Below are positions 5,959-6,206 of a stretch of DNA of 6,206 nucleotides, one piece after another (position 1 is the first letter of the stretch; each line of letters begins with the position of its first letter). The stretch covers positions 1 through 6,206 of the forward strand of contig CAIOKL010000038.1 of NCBI GenBank assembly GCA_903858915.1. The letters run 5' to 3'. A program made the translations under genes and the position numbers. The DNA is from an uncultured Alphaproteobacteria bacterium (lineage in GTDB: Bacteria > Pseudomonadota > Alphaproteobacteria > Rickettsiales > UBA1997). Under the pieces are notes generated by a model. That model did not search any database, had not been told where the DNA came from, and saw only the letters and a list, made by a program, of their open reading frames with translations.

Positions 5959-6206
5959 AAAATATATTTTTCTAATTTTTATTTTATTATTTTCTTGCTC
6001 TAAAAATGCAATTGAGAATCAAAGAGGCAATGTTTCGACGGAAATTATTTGTCCAAATAACAAAAGATATATGATTCGCTACGCCTACGCTATAGAGGTT
6101 AAAGAGGCTATAATGAAAGATTATAAAAGAAAAATTCGCGAAAATAGTAGTGAAAATTTTACGATAATTAGAATTCCAAATATTGAGTCATTTCACATTC
6201 ATAAAA
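5927..6206 (+). CDS. Putative lipoprotein, 3' end cut off by the window
   Basis: An open frame of 93 complete codons from ATG 5927 to the right edge with no stop. It begins with a short basic segment (DKK at 10-12), a hydrophobic core (YIFLIFILLF, 13-22) and a lipobox-like LLFSC with Cys24, the form of a lipoprotein signal peptide. The mature part is polar and basic (CPNNKRYMIRYAYAIEV at about 42-58, then a Lys/Arg-rich stretch), and I do not recognise the family. It overlaps bamE by 32 nt in another frame (5927-5958), so it is probably co-transcribed and possibly translationally coupled. TTG at 5936 is an alternative start. The intact signal peptide and A/T-ending codon use support a real gene; the function is unknown. 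Confidence 0.68.
   Translation, partial: MKILAQFALDKKYIFLIFILLFSCSKNAIENQRGNVSTEIICPNNKRYMIRYAYAIEVKEAIMKDYKRKIRENSSENFTIIRIPNIESFHIHK

Overview
This window comes from a strongly AT-rich bacterial chromosome. Coding regions favour A/T at third positions, and Lys, Asn and Ile are abundant. Gene order and protein character point to an alphaproteobacterium, most likely a Rickettsiales- or Holosporales-like, host-associated lineage. The evidence is an rpmF-plsX-fabH block next to a BamE-type lipoprotein gene, and an L32 whose second half (NVIVD, KL.HH.S, DGTYN.) looks like the rickettsial protein as I recall it. This placement is inference; there is no rRNA or other definitive marker here. I found no mobile element, CRISPR array, tRNA or rRNA.

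Layout. (1) 79-2561, plus strand: a membrane-anchored M23 (MepM/Csd3-type) peptidoglycan endopeptidase whose stop codon overlaps the start of a GT4-like glycosyltransferase (ATGA), forming a two-gene cell-envelope unit. (2) 2617-2838, minus strand: a small unrecognised polar protein, convergent with the glycosyltransferase. (3) 2839-3146: about 300 bases with no convincing gene. (4) 5402-3147, minus strand: a tight rpmF-plsX-fabH operon (ribosomal protein L32, acyl-phosphate synthase, ketoacyl-ACP synthase III) with 6-nt gaps and all three genes in one reading frame. (5) 5403-5529: a divergent intergenic region with a plausible sigma70-type promoter for the operon. (6) 5530-5958, plus strand: a BamE/SmpA-OmlA-family lipoprotein. 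It overlaps the start of a second putative lipoprotein gene (5927 onward) that runs off the right edge.

Taken together this is a housekeeping envelope region: remodelling of the peptidoglycan, glycosylation of an unknown acceptor, initiation of fatty-acid and phospholipid synthesis linked to a ribosomal protein, and outer-membrane protein assembly. I saw no clearly novel system. The items most worth checking are the cut-off lipoprotein gene overlapping bamE, the orphan 73-residue protein, the glycosyltransferase with a degenerate EX7E motif coupled to the endopeptidase, the general lack of Shine-Dalgarno sequences, and the absence of yceD and ihfA from their usual places around plsX-fabH.
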